Numbered from the stretch's first letter, positions 45,735 to 56,463 are shown. The stretch: DNA of 64,000 bases from DATFDN01 sp963756495 (GCA_963756495.1 CAVWNS010000006.1:1-64000), one strand, 5' to 3'. The notes: a model not told the origin generated them from the sequence alone. Numbers and translations: made by a program.

Positions 45735-46373
45735 TCAGGACGCGGCACCTGCCTGGGCGCGCGCCAGTCCGCCCGCCCGCTCCACGAACCCGGCGATCGC
45801 CGGCACGCCCGCGCCCGCGCGGATGTTGGCGAACACGAACGGACGCTCGCCGCGCATCCGGCGCGCGTCGCGGTCCATCACGTCCAGGTTCGCGCCCACC
45901 AGCGGCGCCAGGTCGGTCTTGTTGATGACCAGCAGGTCGCTCCGGGTGATGCCGGGTCCGCCCTTGCGGGGGATCTTGTCGCCGGCGGAGACGTCGATCA
46001 CGTAGATCGTCAGGTCGGCCAGCTCCGGGCTGAAGGTCGCGGCGAGGTTGTCGCCGCCGCTCTCGATGAGCAGGACGTCGAGAGCGGGGAAGCGGCGGCA
46101 CATCTCGGCGACCCCGGCAAGGTTGATCGACGCGTCCTCGCGGATCGCCGTGTGCGGGCAGCCGCCGGTCTCGATACCCATGATCCGCTCGGGCGGCAAG
46201 GACCCGGCGCGGGTCAGGAACTCCGCGTCCTCCTTGGTATAGATGTCGTTGGTGATGGCCGCCACCTGCCAGCGGTCGCGGAAGGCGCGGCACAGCGCGT
46301 CCATCAGGGCGGTCTTGCCGGTGCCGACCGGCCCGCCGATGCCGACCCGCAGCGGGCCGTTGGGTGAGTTCAT
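45735..46373 (-). CDS. ureG: urease accessory GTPase UreG
   Basis: Protein of 212 residues. SIMIBI GTPase that delivers nickel to apo-urease together with UreD and UreF. P-loop VGIGGPVGTGKTALMDALCR, Walker-like ERIMGIETGGCPHTAIREDA (with the nickel-binding Cys-Pro-His), IESGGDNLAATFSPELADLT and DLLVINKTDLAPLVG. Last gene of the urt-ure operon; its start overlaps the ureF stop by four bases. Confidence 0.97.
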   Translation of the reverse strand: MNSPNGPLRVGIGGPVGTGKTALMDALCRAFRDRWQVAAITNDIYTKEDAEFLTRAGSLPPERIMGIETGGCPHTAIREDASINLAGVAEMCRRFPALDVLLIESGGDNLAATFSPELADLTIYVIDVSAGDKIPRKGGPGITRSDLLVINKTDLAPLVGANLDVMDRDARRMRGERPFVFANIRAGAGVPAIAGFVERAGGLARAQAGAAS

Positions 46374-47071
46374 GTGCGAAACAACCTCGTGTGCTGGGTC
46401 TCGTGGCGCATGGCGGCGATGTCGGAGCGGAAGCAGGCGCCGCCGATGTCGTCCAGCGCGGCCCCGCGCGTCGCGGCCGTGACCGCCAAAATCGTCTGTT
46501 CAAGGGCGGCCAACACGCGCAGTCCCGCCGTCTGACCGAGCGGCACAAGCCGCACGGCAGCCGAGATCAGATTGCTCGTCAGCGCCTGGAGGTAGGCGGC
46601 AACCACCGTCTCTTCCTCGATCCCGTGGTCGGCGGCGAGGGCGCCGACCGCGACCGGGTACGGAAGCGGGTCACGCAGCGCGGCCAGGCGCGGGCTATCC
46701 CAGACCAGCGCGGCGCGCGCGAAGGCCTCGCCCTGGCCCAGCGCCTCGGCCCGCCGCTCGCGCGCGCCGGACGCCGCCGCGCCGAACGCGCCGAGCCCCG
46801 ACAGGACCGCGCCTTCGGCGCGGCGCGCATGGCGCAGCAGGATCGCGTCGGATCGGCCCGACCCGTGCGCCAGGACGTCGCCCAGCCAGTCGCAAAGGTT
46901 GGCCTCGTCGCGCACATCCCCCGCCTCGACGGCCCATTCAAGTCCGTGGCTATAGGCGAAGCCGCCGGTCGGGAAGGCGGGCGACAACCAGGCCAGCAGG
47001 CGCAGGAGCGCCGTGACCTCGGTCTCAGTGGGCGTGATCATCGTCATGACCGTGATGATGCCCGCCGGCAT
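46370..47071 (-). CDS. ureF: urease accessory protein UreF
   Basis: Protein of 233 residues, with a likely functional start at an ATG a little inside since ureE overlaps the first 47 bases. UreF blocks follow: LLAWLSPAFPTGGFAYSHGL, EWAVEAGDVRDEANLCDWLG and YLQALTSNLISAAVRLVPLG. It acts as GTPase-gating scaffold between UreD and UreG. No frameshift. Confidence 0.93.
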   Translation of the reverse strand: MPAGIITVMTMITPTETEVTALLRLLAWLSPAFPTGGFAYSHGLEWAVEAGDVRDEANLCDWLGDVLAHGSGRSDAILLRHARRAEGAVLSGLGAFGAAASGARERRAEALGQGEAFARAALVWDSPRLAALRDPLPYPVAVGALAADHGIEEETVVAAYLQALTSNLISAAVRLVPLGQTAGLRVLAALEQTILAVTAATRGAALDDIGGACFRSDIAAMRHETQHTRLFRT

Positions 47072-47492
47072 AAGCCCCGGCCTCCGGGTGGAATGGCGCC
47101 TCGATCGGCGTCACGTGTCCGCCGAGCTGGGTGATCATCGCCGCGATCACGTGGTCGTCGCGGATGCGCAAATGCTCGCCGAGGAGCTGCACCGGCAGGT
47201 GCCGGTTGCCGAGATGCCAGGCGATGCGGACCAGCGCGCCGGGGCCGTGCGCGTGGATTTCCAGCAGCGCCTCCGGTCGCGCGCGCACCCGCACCACCCC
47301 GCCCTGATCGAGCACCAGCCCGTCACCATCGCGTAGCCGCGCCGCGTGCGGCAGATCGAGCAGCAGATCGCCCCCCGCCTCGGTGCGCAGCGCGATCCGC
47401 CGGCGATGGCGCATGTCGAAGTCGAGCAGCACGGCGTCGGATGCGCGCCCCTGATCCCAGGTCCCGGCCGGCAGGACGGCGATGGCGCGCAC
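47025..47492 (-). CDS. ureE: urease nickel chaperone UreE
   Basis: Protein of 155 residues. N-terminal peptide-binding domain (DAVLLDFDMRHRRRIALRTE), then the metal domain with WHLGNRHLPVQLLGEHLRIR containing the central nickel His, and a His/Asp-rich C-terminus (GGHHHGHDDDHAH) that binds extra nickel. It overlaps ureF by 47 bases and is separated from ureC by a 107-base spacer with a long inverted repeat. Confidence 0.95.
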   Translation of the reverse strand: MRAIAVLPAGTWDQGRASDAVLLDFDMRHRRRIALRTEAGGDLLLDLPHAARLRDGDGLVLDQGGVVRVRARPEALLEIHAHGPGALVRIAWHLGNRHLPVQLLGEHLRIRDDHVIAAMITQLGGHVTPIEAPFHPEAGAYAGGHHHGHDDDHAH

Positions 47493-47496
47493 CTAG

Positions 47497-47576
47497 CCCT
47501 CCCCCCAACCCGCAAGGGGAGGGGGAGAAGCGGACTCGTGCCCCCTCCCCTTGCGGGAGGGGGTTGGGGGGAGGGG
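47497..47576. repeat. long imperfect inverted repeat between ureC and ureE
   Basis: The left arm (47497-47525) reads CCCTCCCCCCAACCCGCAAG followed by GGGAGGGGG. The right arm (47541-47576) is nearly its complement, CCCCCTCCCCTTGCGGGAGG then GGGTTGGGGGGAGGG. About 28 paired bases with a 15-base loop would make a very stable hairpin in the urease transcript. It resembles dispersed C/G-rich intergenic palindromes seen in many high-GC genomes. Confidence 0.8.
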
Positions 47577-47599
47577 GCGTCCGGATGCCAGCATTTGGG

Positions 47600-49308
<1,709 letters not shown>

Positions 49309-49309
<1 letters not shown>

Positions 49310-49614
49310 CAGAGCGGACCCATCACGGCGGCGCGGAAGCCGAACACCACCCGGCGTCCCCGATAGGGGATCAGCGCGACCTCGCGGGTCTGCCCCGGCT
49401 CGAAGCGGACGGCTGTACCGGCCGGAATGTCGAGCCGGCATCCGTGCGCGGCGGCCCGATCGAACGACAGCGCCGGGTTGGCTTCGGCAAAATGGTAGTG
49501 GCTGCCCACCTGGATCGGCCGGTCGCCGGTGTTGGCGACGGTGAGCGTGGTGCGGGGGAGGCCGGCATTCAGCTCGATCTCCCCCTCGGCGGAAATGAGT
49601 TCACCGGGAATCAT
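49309..49614 (-). CDS. ureB: urease subunit beta
   Basis: Protein of 101 residues: MIPGELISAEGEIELNAGLP, VANTGDRPIQVGSHYHFAEA, GCRLDIPAGTAVRFEPGQTR and VFGFRAAVMGPL are typical. It packs with UreA and UreC in the (abc)3 trimer. Start overlaps ureA by four bases and stop overlaps ureC. Confidence 0.97.
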
Positions 49615-49913
49615 CGGATCGGCTCGTGGACGGTGACCAGCTTGGTGCCGTCGGGAAACGTCGCCTCGACCTGCACGTCGTGGATCATCTCCGCCACCCC
49701 CTCCATGACCTGCGCGCGGCTCACGACATGCGCGCCCGTTTCCATGAGATCAGCCACGCTGCGCCCGTCGCGCGCGCCTTCCACCAGGAAGTCGGTGATC
49801 AGCGCGACCGCCTCGGGATGGTTCAGCTTCACCCCGCGCTCCAGCCGCCGGCGCGCGACCATCGCGGCCATGGCGATCAGCAGCTTGTCCTTCTCGCGCG
49901 GGGTCAGGTTCAT
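49611..49913 (-). CDS. ureA: urease subunit gamma
   Basis: Protein of 100 residues, the exact family length: MNLTPREKDKLLIAMAAMVA, RRRLERGVKLNHPEAVALIT, ARDGRSVADLMETGAHVV, VMEGVAEMIHDVQVEATFPD. First structural urease gene, 12 bases after ureD. Confidence 0.98.
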   Translation of the reverse strand: MNLTPREKDKLLIAMAAMVARRRLERGVKLNHPEAVALITDFLVEGARDGRSVADLMETGAHVVSRAQVMEGVAEMIHDVQVEATFPDGTKLVTVHEPIR

Positions 49914-49925
49914 GCCGGCATTCTC

Positions 49926-50759
49926 TCAGCAGAGCCAGACGCGCGGCAGCGGACGATCGCGCAGCGCGACCAACGCCCGTGCGACGATGCGGCGCAGCCC
50001 GGCGCCGTCGGGGGCCAGGATGCGCGCGATCAGCAGCCCGTCCCAGGCGCTGGCGCCCGCCTCCGCATCGCCCAGCGCGGCGCGCATCGCCTCAAGGCGC
50101 GTTTCGGCATCCGGGGCGGCATGGACCAGCGTTGCCACCGCCCGCGCACCCGCCGCCACGGCGGGGCGGCGCAGCAGGGCATCCGCGTCGCCGGCGAGGC
50201 GCACCGTCTCGTGCAGCACGGGAGTGCCGTCGCGGCGCAGCGAGATCACGTCGCGCAGCGTCGCCTGGCGCACGACCTCCCCCATCGCGGCGCGGCCGAA
50301 TACCAGCATCTCCACCGCGAGGAACCAGGACGTGGCGGCCAGTTCGACATCCAGGCGTCGGTCGAGCGCGCAGCCGTCGAACAAGATCGTCTCCTGCGCC
50401 AGCCATTCCGCCGCCGTGCCCGACGCCAGCGCAATCCGTGTCCGCACACGCGCCGGCGGACTCGCCGGCAGGGCGCGGTAGAACCGCTCGGCAGCCTGGC
50501 CCGCGATGCTGGCCCGCGCGCCGGGCGCCAGCACGAAGCGGCTGTCCAGCCGGTCGCCCCCGGCGATCCCGCCGGACGTGTTGAGCGTGACGATGTCGGT
50601 CCACGTAGCCGCGCCGGGGCGCGGAAAGCGCGCCTTCAGGCAGCCCGCCTGGCCCAGCGTGTCCAGCACCGTCGCCCCGTCGCGCATGCGCAACCCGACA
50701 ACAAGCTCGCCAGCGGCGCGTTGCAGCGCGGGTTCAGACCGACAGCCGGCGTCGAACAT
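49926..50759 (-). CDS. ureD: urease accessory protein UreD
   Basis: Protein of 277 residues. UreD/UreH binds apo-urease and forms the tunnel for nickel delivery. Recognised from IVTLNTSGGIAGGDRLDSRF, ARASIAGQAAERFYRALP, EWLAQETILFDGCALDRRLD and FLAVEMLVFGRAAMGEVV. The ATG used (50759) lies inside the end of urtE, a 26-base overlap, so the urea transporter and urease genes are one transcription unit. Confidence 0.94.
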   Translation of the reverse strand: MFDAGCRSEPALQRAAGELVVGLRMRDGATVLDTLGQAGCLKARFPRPGAATWTDIVTLNTSGGIAGGDRLDSRFVLAPGARASIAGQAAERFYRALPASPPARVRTRIALASGTAAEWLAQETILFDGCALDRRLDVELAATSWFLAVEMLVFGRAAMGEVVRQATLRDVISLRRDGTPVLHETVRLAGDADALLRRPAVAAGARAVATLVHAAPDAETRLEAMRAALGDAEAGASAWDGLLIARILAPDGAGLRRIVARALVALRDRPLPRVWLC

Positions 50760-51438
50760 CCGCCTCGTCGAGCTCCCCGCGCGCGCTGGCCAGCACGATG
50801 CTGCCCCGATCCATCACCGCAATGGTCTGCGCCAGCTCGCGCGCGAAGTCCAGATACTGCTCGACCAGCAGGATCGCCATGTCCCCGCGCGCCCGCAGCA
50901 GCGCGATCACCCGGGCGATGTCCTTGATGATGCTCGGCTGGATGCCTTCGGTGGGCTCATCGAGCAGCAGCAGGCGCGGGCGGGTCACCAGCGCGCGGGC
51001 CAGGGCGAGCTGCTGCTGTTGGCCGCCCGACAGATCCCCGCCGCGACGGCGCAGCATGGATTTCAGCACGGGGAACAGCTCGAACACCTCGTCGGGCACG
51101 CGTCGCTGCCCGCGCGGCAGGACGGCGAAGCCGGTCTCCAGGTTCTCGCGCACGGTCAGCAGCGGGAAGATGTCGCGCCCTTGCGGCACCCAGGCGATGC
51201 CGCGCCGCGCCCGCTCATGCGTGGGCAGCCGGCTGATATCGGCGCCTTCCCAGCGTATCGCGCCGGCACTGAGCGGGTGCGCGCCCATGATCGCGCGCAG
51301 GAGGCTGGTCTTGCCGACGCCGTTGCGGCCGAGCAGGCAGGTCACGGCGCCAAGGCGTGCATCGAGCGACACCCCGCGCAGCGCGATGGCGGCGCCGTAG
51401 TGAAGCGTGACGGAGACTACGTCGAGGATCGCACTCAT
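50734..51438 (-). CDS. urtE: urea ABC transporter ATP-binding protein UrtE
   Basis: Protein of 234 residues (ATG 51438). LivF-like ATPase: Walker A CLLGRNGVGKTSLLRAIMG, RGIAWVPQGRDIFPLLTVRE, signature GGDLSGGQQQQLALARALVT and Walker B LLLLDEPTEGIQPSIIKDIA, a stretch typical of UrtE. It energises urea import with UrtD. Confidence 0.96.
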   Translation of the reverse strand: MSAILDVVSVTLHYGAAIALRGVSLDARLGAVTCLLGRNGVGKTSLLRAIMGAHPLSAGAIRWEGADISRLPTHERARRGIAWVPQGRDIFPLLTVRENLETGFAVLPRGQRRVPDEVFELFPVLKSMLRRRGGDLSGGQQQQLALARALVTRPRLLLLDEPTEGIQPSIIKDIARVIALLRARGDMAILLVEQYLDFARELAQTIAVMDRGSIVLASARGELDEADVRRRLSV

Positions 51439-52181
51439 CGGCCGAGATAGACCTCGACGACGCGCGGGTCGTCGCTGACATGATCGATTGAGCCCTCGGA
51501 GAGCACCGCGCCTTCGTGCAGCACCGTGACCCTCACATCCAGCGCGCGCACGAATGCCATGTCGTGCTCGACCACCACAACGGTACGCGTGCGGTTGATC
51601 TCGCGCAGCAGCGCAGCAGTCTGCTCGGTCTCGGCATCCGTCATGCCGGCCACCGGCTCGTCCACCAACAGCAGGCGCGGGTCCTGCGCCAGCAGCATGC
51701 CGATCTCCAGCCACTGCTTCTGGCCGTGCGACAAAGCGGCGGCGAGGCGACGACGCTCCTGGGTCAAGCGCACCGTGTGCAGGATCTCGTCGATGCGCGC
51801 GTGCTCGGCTCTTGTCTCGCGGGCCCGCAAGGTGCGGCGTGCCCGACGGTCGCCGGCCAGGGCGAGCAACAGATTGTCCCATACGGTGTGGGAGTCGAAG
51901 ACCGTCGGCTTCTGGAACTTGCGCCCGATCCCGAGCGCGGCGATCGCCGGTTCGTCCAGGCGCGTGAGATCGGTGTGCTCGCCGAACACGACCCGCCCGG
52001 TATCGGGGCGGGTCTTGCCGGTGATGACGTCCATCATCGTGGTCTTGCCCGCGCCGTTCGGTCCGATCACCGCGCGCATCTCGCCGGGCGCCAGCACCAG
52101 CGACAGCGCGTTCAGCGCGCGGAAGCCGTCGAACGAGACGCTGACGCCATCGAGGTAGAGCAGCGTCCCCGCCGTGTTCAT
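51435..52181 (-). CDS. urtD: urea ABC transporter ATP-binding protein UrtD
   Basis: Protein of 248 residues. LivG-like: LYLDGVSVSFDGFRALNALS, Walker A VIGPNGAGKTTMMDVITGKT, GIGRKFQKPTVFDSHTVWDN, the UrtD-type signature LSHGQKQWLEIGMLLAQDPR, and Walker B LLLVDEPVAGMTDAETEQTA. Overlaps urtC and urtE by four bases at each end. Confidence 0.96.
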   Translation of the reverse strand: MNTAGTLLYLDGVSVSFDGFRALNALSLVLAPGEMRAVIGPNGAGKTTMMDVITGKTRPDTGRVVFGEHTDLTRLDEPAIAALGIGRKFQKPTVFDSHTVWDNLLLALAGDRRARRTLRARETRAEHARIDEILHTVRLTQERRRLAAALSHGQKQWLEIGMLLAQDPRLLLVDEPVAGMTDAETEQTAALLREINRTRTVVVVEHDMAFVRALDVRVTVLHEGAVLSEGSIDHVSDDPRVVEVYLGR

Positions 52182-53347
52182 CCGGTCACCTCGGAAGCGG
52201 CACGCGCGGCGGCGGCCTCGATCGGGCCCGGTTCGATCAAGCCAGCTTCAATAAGGCCCGGTTCGATCGGACCTAGCTCGGCACGGCGTTCGCGGCGCAC
52301 GGACAGCCCGGCTAGCCCGCGCGGCAGCAGCAATGTCACCAGCACGAACAAGGCGCCCAGGCCGAACAGCCAGAATTCCGGCACCGCCGCGGTGAACCAG
52401 GTCTTGGCGAGGTTGACCAGTACCGCACCCAGGATCGCGCCCCATAGCGTGCCCCGCCCGCCGACGGCGACCCAGATCACCGCCTCGACCGAGTTGCCTG
52501 GCGCGAACTCGCTCGGGTTGATGATGCCGACCTGCGGGACATAGAGTGCACCGCCGATCCCGGCCATGACCGCGGAGGCGACCCAGACGACCAGCTTGTA
52601 CGCCTCCGGCCGGTAGCCCAGGAACCGTGTCCGCGCCTCGGCGTCACGCACCGCGACCAGCACCTTGCCAAAGCGCGAGCCGACCAGGAGCCGCGCCAGC
52701 ACATAGGCAATGGCCAGCACGATCGCGGTTGCGACGAGCAACACGGCGCGGGTTGCGTTCGCTTGCAGCGGCAGGCCCAGCAGGTCCTTGAAGTCGGTCA
52801 TGCCGTTGTTGCCGCCGAAGCCCATGTCGTTGCGGAAGAACGCGAGCATCAGCGCATAGGTCAGCGCCTGGGTGATGATCGACAGATACACTCCGCCGAC
52901 GCGGGAGCGGAACGCGAACCAGCCGAACACGAACGCCAGCACGCCCGGTATCAGCAGCGCCATCACGGCGGCGACGGCGAAGTGCTCGAAGCCGTGCCAG
53001 TACCAGGGCAGGTCGTGCCAGCCCAGGAACACCATAAAGTCCGGCAGCCGCGCATTGGCATAGACCCCGCGCGCGCCGATCTCGCACATCAGGTACATGC
53101 CCATCGCGTAGCCCCCCAGCGCGAAGAACGCCGCGTGACCCAGGCTGAGGATGCCGGCGTAGCCCCACACCAGATCCAGCGCCAGCGCGAGGATCGCGTA
53201 GCAGAGATACTTGCCGGCCAGCGATACGACATAGGCCGACACGTGCAGTGCGGAATCCGCCGGCGTGGCCTGGTTCAGCCCCGCCAGGACCAACGCGGCC
53301 AGCAGCACCAGCGCCGGCGCGAGAAGGGTGGAGCGGGCGCGGATCAT
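52178..53347 (-). CDS. urtC: urea ABC transporter permease UrtC
   Basis: Protein of 389 residues with about ten membrane segments. LivM-like: DLVWGYAGILSLGHAAFFAL, GYAMGMYLMCEIGARG, SIITQALTYALMLAFFRNDM, GFGGNNGMTDFKDLLGLPLQ and VAVGGRGTLWGAILGAVLVN. The C-terminal tail holds a small repeat of GLIEAGLIEPGPIE units, from short DNA repeats near 52220-52275, beyond the conserved domain. Overlaps urtB by four bases. Confidence 0.95.
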   Translation of the reverse strand: MIRARSTLLAPALVLLAALVLAGLNQATPADSALHVSAYVVSLAGKYLCYAILALALDLVWGYAGILSLGHAAFFALGGYAMGMYLMCEIGARGVYANARLPDFMVFLGWHDLPWYWHGFEHFAVAAVMALLIPGVLAFVFGWFAFRSRVGGVYLSIITQALTYALMLAFFRNDMGFGGNNGMTDFKDLLGLPLQANATRAVLLVATAIVLAIAYVLARLLVGSRFGKVLVAVRDAEARTRFLGYRPEAYKLVVWVASAVMAGIGGALYVPQVGIINPSEFAPGNSVEAVIWVAVGGRGTLWGAILGAVLVNLAKTWFTAAVPEFWLFGLGALFVLVTLLLPRGLAGLSVRRERRAELGPIEPGLIEAGLIEPGPIEAAAARAASEVTG

Positions 53348-54948
53348 GCTTCCACCGCGCGTCCCTTCAGCGGGAACAGTCCGCGCGGCTTGCGCTGGAT
53401 GAACAGGATCAGCAGGGCGAGCACGACGATCTTGCCCAGCACCGCCCCGGCGATCGGCTCCAGGAACTTGTTGGCCACTCCCAGCGTCAGCGCGCCGACC
53501 ACCGTGCCCCAGAGATTGCCGACGCCGCCGAACACCACCACCATGAAGCTGTCGATGATGTAGCCCTGCCCCAGATTGGGGCTGACATTGTCGATCTGGC
53601 TGAGCGCGACGCCGGCCATCCCGGCGACCCCGGAGCCGAGCCCGAAGGTCAGCGCGTCAATGCGCGGGGTGCGAATGCCCATCGACGCCGCCATCAGCCG
53701 GTTCTGCGTCACCGCGCGCATGCGCAGGCCGAGCGGGGTGAACCGCATGACCGCCATCAGTCCGGCCAGCACGAGGAACGCGAAGACGATGATCGCCAGC
53801 CGGTTATAGGTCAGCGCCAGCCCGCCGAGATGCGTGTCCCCGCTCATCCAGCCCGGCGTGCTGACCGCGCGGTTGTTGGCGCCGAACACGGTGCGGACCG
53901 CCTGCTGGAGGATCAGGCTCAGCCCCCATGTCGCGAGCAGCGTCTCCAGCGGCCGGCCGTACAGCCAGCGGATCAGCGTGCGCTCGATGATGATGCCGAG
54001 TCCTCCCGAGACGACGAAAGCGGCGGGAACGGCGATCAGCACGCTGACGCCCGAGAATCCCGGAGCGAATCCGAGCACCGCCTGCTGCACCATGAAGGTC
54101 GTGTACGCGCCCAGCATCACCATCTCGCCATGCGCCATGTTGATGACGCCCATCACGCCGAAGGTGACGGCCAGCCCGGCGGCGGCCAGCAGCAGCACGG
54201 AGCCGAGCGAGATGCCGTAATAGACTCCCTGCGCCACGCTCCAGAGTTGCAGGTTGCGATCGATTGCTGTGACGGCGGCGGCGGCGGCGGCGGCGACCGC
54301 CGGTGGCTGGTTCGAGAGCTGGTCGAGCAGCCCGCGCGCGTCCATGCCGCCGCGCGCGCGGATCGCGACGACGGCGTCGAGCCGGGCTTGTGTCGAGGCG
54401 TCGGTCGTGAACAGCAGCGCGGCAGCCCGCGCCTGCGTCATCGCGCGCCGCGCCGCAGGGTGGGTTTCCGTCGCCAGCGCGCGGTCCAGCGCGGGGAGTG
54501 CATGTGGGTCATGGTCGTGAAACACCGCCTCGGCGGCAACCACGCGCGCGACGGGGTCGGGCGAGAACAGCCTTAGCGCACCTAACGCATCGTCGATCGC
54601 CTCGCGCACCGGGTTGCTGACCCGGATCTTCTTCAGCCCACTCGCCGCGACGCCCGGCGCAGGCGCGCCGGTCGCCGCATCCACGAAGCCGGACGGCGTG
54701 CGGATGAACAGCGCGCGGTCGCCACGGACATACAGCGCGCCGTCGTGCAGGGCGGCGATCACCGGCAGCGCGCGGGGGTCACCCGACCGCCCTAGCGCCT
54801 GCACGCCACGTCGAAGGTCGTCGAGGTTCGATGTGGCCAGGGCGGAGAGCGGCGCGGCGCCCTCCGCCCTGCACGCGCTCGCAACGCCGAGCGCGAGGAA
54901 CGCGACGAGCAGGCCCCAGAGCAGCCGGCTCCTCAGCGTGTCCCGCAC
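53344..54948 (-). CDS. urtB: urea ABC transporter permease UrtB
   Basis: Protein of 534 residues from GTG 54948. N-terminal signal-like segment (LLWGLLVAFLALGVASACRA), an exported region of about 230 residues (ATSNLDDLRRGVQALGRSGD, RVVAAEAVFHDHDPHALPAL), then a LivH-like permease (GVYYGISLGSVLLLAAAGLA, GVINMAHGEMVMLGAYTTFM, ETLLATWGLSLILQQAVRTV, VVVFGGVGNLWGTVVGALTL). The large N-terminal extension is normal for UrtB and separates it from ordinary LivH. It lies eight bases after urtA. Confidence 0.95.
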   Translation of the reverse strand: MRDTLRSRLLWGLLVAFLALGVASACRAEGAAPLSALATSNLDDLRRGVQALGRSGDPRALPVIAALHDGALYVRGDRALFIRTPSGFVDAATGAPAPGVAASGLKKIRVSNPVREAIDDALGALRLFSPDPVARVVAAEAVFHDHDPHALPALDRALATETHPAARRAMTQARAAALLFTTDASTQARLDAVVAIRARGGMDARGLLDQLSNQPPAVAAAAAAAVTAIDRNLQLWSVAQGVYYGISLGSVLLLAAAGLAVTFGVMGVINMAHGEMVMLGAYTTFMVQQAVLGFAPGFSGVSVLIAVPAAFVVSGGLGIIIERTLIRWLYGRPLETLLATWGLSLILQQAVRTVFGANNRAVSTPGWMSGDTHLGGLALTYNRLAIIVFAFLVLAGLMAVMRFTPLGLRMRAVTQNRLMAASMGIRTPRIDALTFGLGSGVAGMAGVALSQIDNVSPNLGQGYIIDSFMVVVFGGVGNLWGTVVGALTLGVANKFLEPIAGAVLGKIVVLALLILFIQRKPRGLFPLKGRAVEA

Positions 54949-54956
54949 GGGCCTCC

Positions 54957-56312
54957 TCAGGCCCGCTTGCCGCCGCCGGCGCCGCAGGTGCCCGTCTTGA
55001 CGTTGAAGGCGCCGCAGCTCAGCGGCTTGCGCCAGTCGCCGATCAGGTCCTTCGTCTCGGCGAGATAGGGCGACCATTCCTGCGCGACGAGCAGGCCCGG
55101 CGTCTGCGACACGACGTTGAACTGCCCGTCATCCTGGATCTCGCCGATCAGCACCGGCTTGGTCAGGTGATGGTTCGGCATCATCGCCGCATAGCCGCCG
55201 GTCAGATTCGGCACCGAGACCCCGATCATGGCGTCGATGACCGCGTCGGGATCGACCGTTCCCGCCTTCTCCACCGCCTTCACCCACATGTTGAAGCCGA
55301 TGTAGTGCGCCTCCATCGGATCGTTGGTGGTGCGCTTGGGGTTCTTGATGAACTGGTGCCAGCCGTCGATGAAGGCCTTGTTCTCCGGCGTGTCCACGCT
55401 CTCGAAATAGTTCCACGCCGCCATGTGCCCGACCAGCGGCTTGGTATCCATGCCGGCCAGCTCCTCCTCGCCGACGCTGAACGCCACCACGGGGATGTCC
55501 GTCGCCTTCACGCCCTGGTTGCCCAGCTCCTTGTAGAACGGCACGTTGGCGTCGCCGTTGATCGTGGACACCACGGCGGTCTTCTTGCCCGACGAGCCGA
55601 ACCCCTTGATCTGCGCGACGATGTTCTGCCAGTCGGAGAAGCCGAACGGCGTGTAGTTGATCATGATGTCGTTGGACGCGACGCCCTTCAGCTTCAGGTA
55701 GGCTTCCAGGATCTGGTTCGTGGTGCGCGGATAGACATAGTCGGTGCCGGCGAGCACCCAGCGCTGCACCTTCTCCTCGCCCATCAGGTAGTCCACCGCC
55801 GGGATCGCCTGCTGGTTCGGCGCCGCGCCGGTGTAGAAGACGTTGCGGCTGCACTCCTGGCCTTCGTATTGGACCGGATAGAACAGGATGCCGTTCAGCT
55901 CCTCGAACACCGGCAGCACCGACTTGCGCGAGACCGACGTCCAGCAGCCGAACACGGCGGCGACCTTGTCCACGCTGAGCAGCGCACGCGCCTTCTCGGC
56001 GAACAATGGCCAGTTGGAGGCGGGATCGACCACCACCGGCTCCAGCTTGCGCCCGAGCAGCCCGCCCTTGGCGTTCTGATCGGCGATCAGCATCAGCATG
56101 ACGTCCTTCAGCGTCGTCTCGCTGATCGCCATGGTGCCGGAGAGCGAGTGCAGGATGCCGACCTTGATGGGGGCGCCTGAGTCCGGGGCCGGCGCCGCGA
56201 CCGAGGCCGGGACTGTTCCGGGCGCCGCGCGCAATCCCGCTGCCGCCGCTGCCAGCCCGACCCCGAGCATTCCCAGGCCCCTGCGGCCGAGCGCGATCCG
56301 TTCCGACGTCAT
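54957..56312 (-). CDS. urtA: urea ABC transporter substrate-binding protein UrtA
   Basis: Protein of 451 residues from ATG 56312, preceded by GGGGAGA eight bases upstream. The N-terminal signal has twin Arg before a hydrophobic run (LGRRGLGMLGVGLAAAAAG), possibly Tat-dependent. UrtA blocks: IKVGILHSLSGTMAISETTL, FGCWTSVSRKSVLPVFEELN, GILFYPVQYEGQECSRNVFY, DYVYPRTTNQILEAYLKLKG and INGDANVPFYKELGNQG. Periplasmic urea receptor. First gene of a 12-gene operon, with a sigma-54 promoter match about 50 bases upstream. Confidence 0.96.
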   Translation of the reverse strand: MTSERIALGRRGLGMLGVGLAAAAAGLRAAPGTVPASVAAPAPDSGAPIKVGILHSLSGTMAISETTLKDVMLMLIADQNAKGGLLGRKLEPVVVDPASNWPLFAEKARALLSVDKVAAVFGCWTSVSRKSVLPVFEELNGILFYPVQYEGQECSRNVFYTGAAPNQQAIPAVDYLMGEEKVQRWVLAGTDYVYPRTTNQILEAYLKLKGVASNDIMINYTPFGFSDWQNIVAQIKGFGSSGKKTAVVSTINGDANVPFYKELGNQGVKATDIPVVAFSVGEEELAGMDTKPLVGHMAAWNYFESVDTPENKAFIDGWHQFIKNPKRTTNDPMEAHYIGFNMWVKAVEKAGTVDPDAVIDAMIGVSVPNLTGGYAAMMPNHHLTKPVLIGEIQDDGQFNVVSQTPGLLVAQEWSPYLAETKDLIGDWRKPLSCGAFNVKTGTCGAGGGKRA

Positions 56313-56371
56313 TCCAGCTCTCCCCAACCATGATCCGGCGCGCGCTTCGATCGAGCGGCTGGGAGGAGAGA

Positions 56372-56387
56372 AGCATGCGCTGTGCCA
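56372..56387 (-). promoter_or_regulatory. sigma-54 (RpoN) promoter match upstream of urtA
   Basis: On the minus strand the sequence reads TGGCACAGCGCATGCT, next to the consensus TGGCACGNNNNTTGCW. The invariant GG and GC lie exactly 10 bases apart. Transcription would begin about 12 bases past the GC, near 56361, leaving a leader of about 49 bases before the urtA ATG. Sigma-54 promoters need an enhancer-binding activator; NtrC would fit a urea/urease operon, but I see no unmistakable NtrC site. Confidence 0.72.
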
Positions 56388-56463
56388 AGCCGGAGCAGCG
56401 ACAATAACGCCCTGCAAACCTCGCGAAGGCGCGATTTTCGGCAAAGCGGCGACAAATCGCCTA

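Noticed and set aside
52178..55077. LivH/LivM branched-chain amino acid transporter
   Set aside because: The long exported N-terminal region of the permease, the UrtA-type receptor and the direct link to urease genes identify the urea-specific Urt system.
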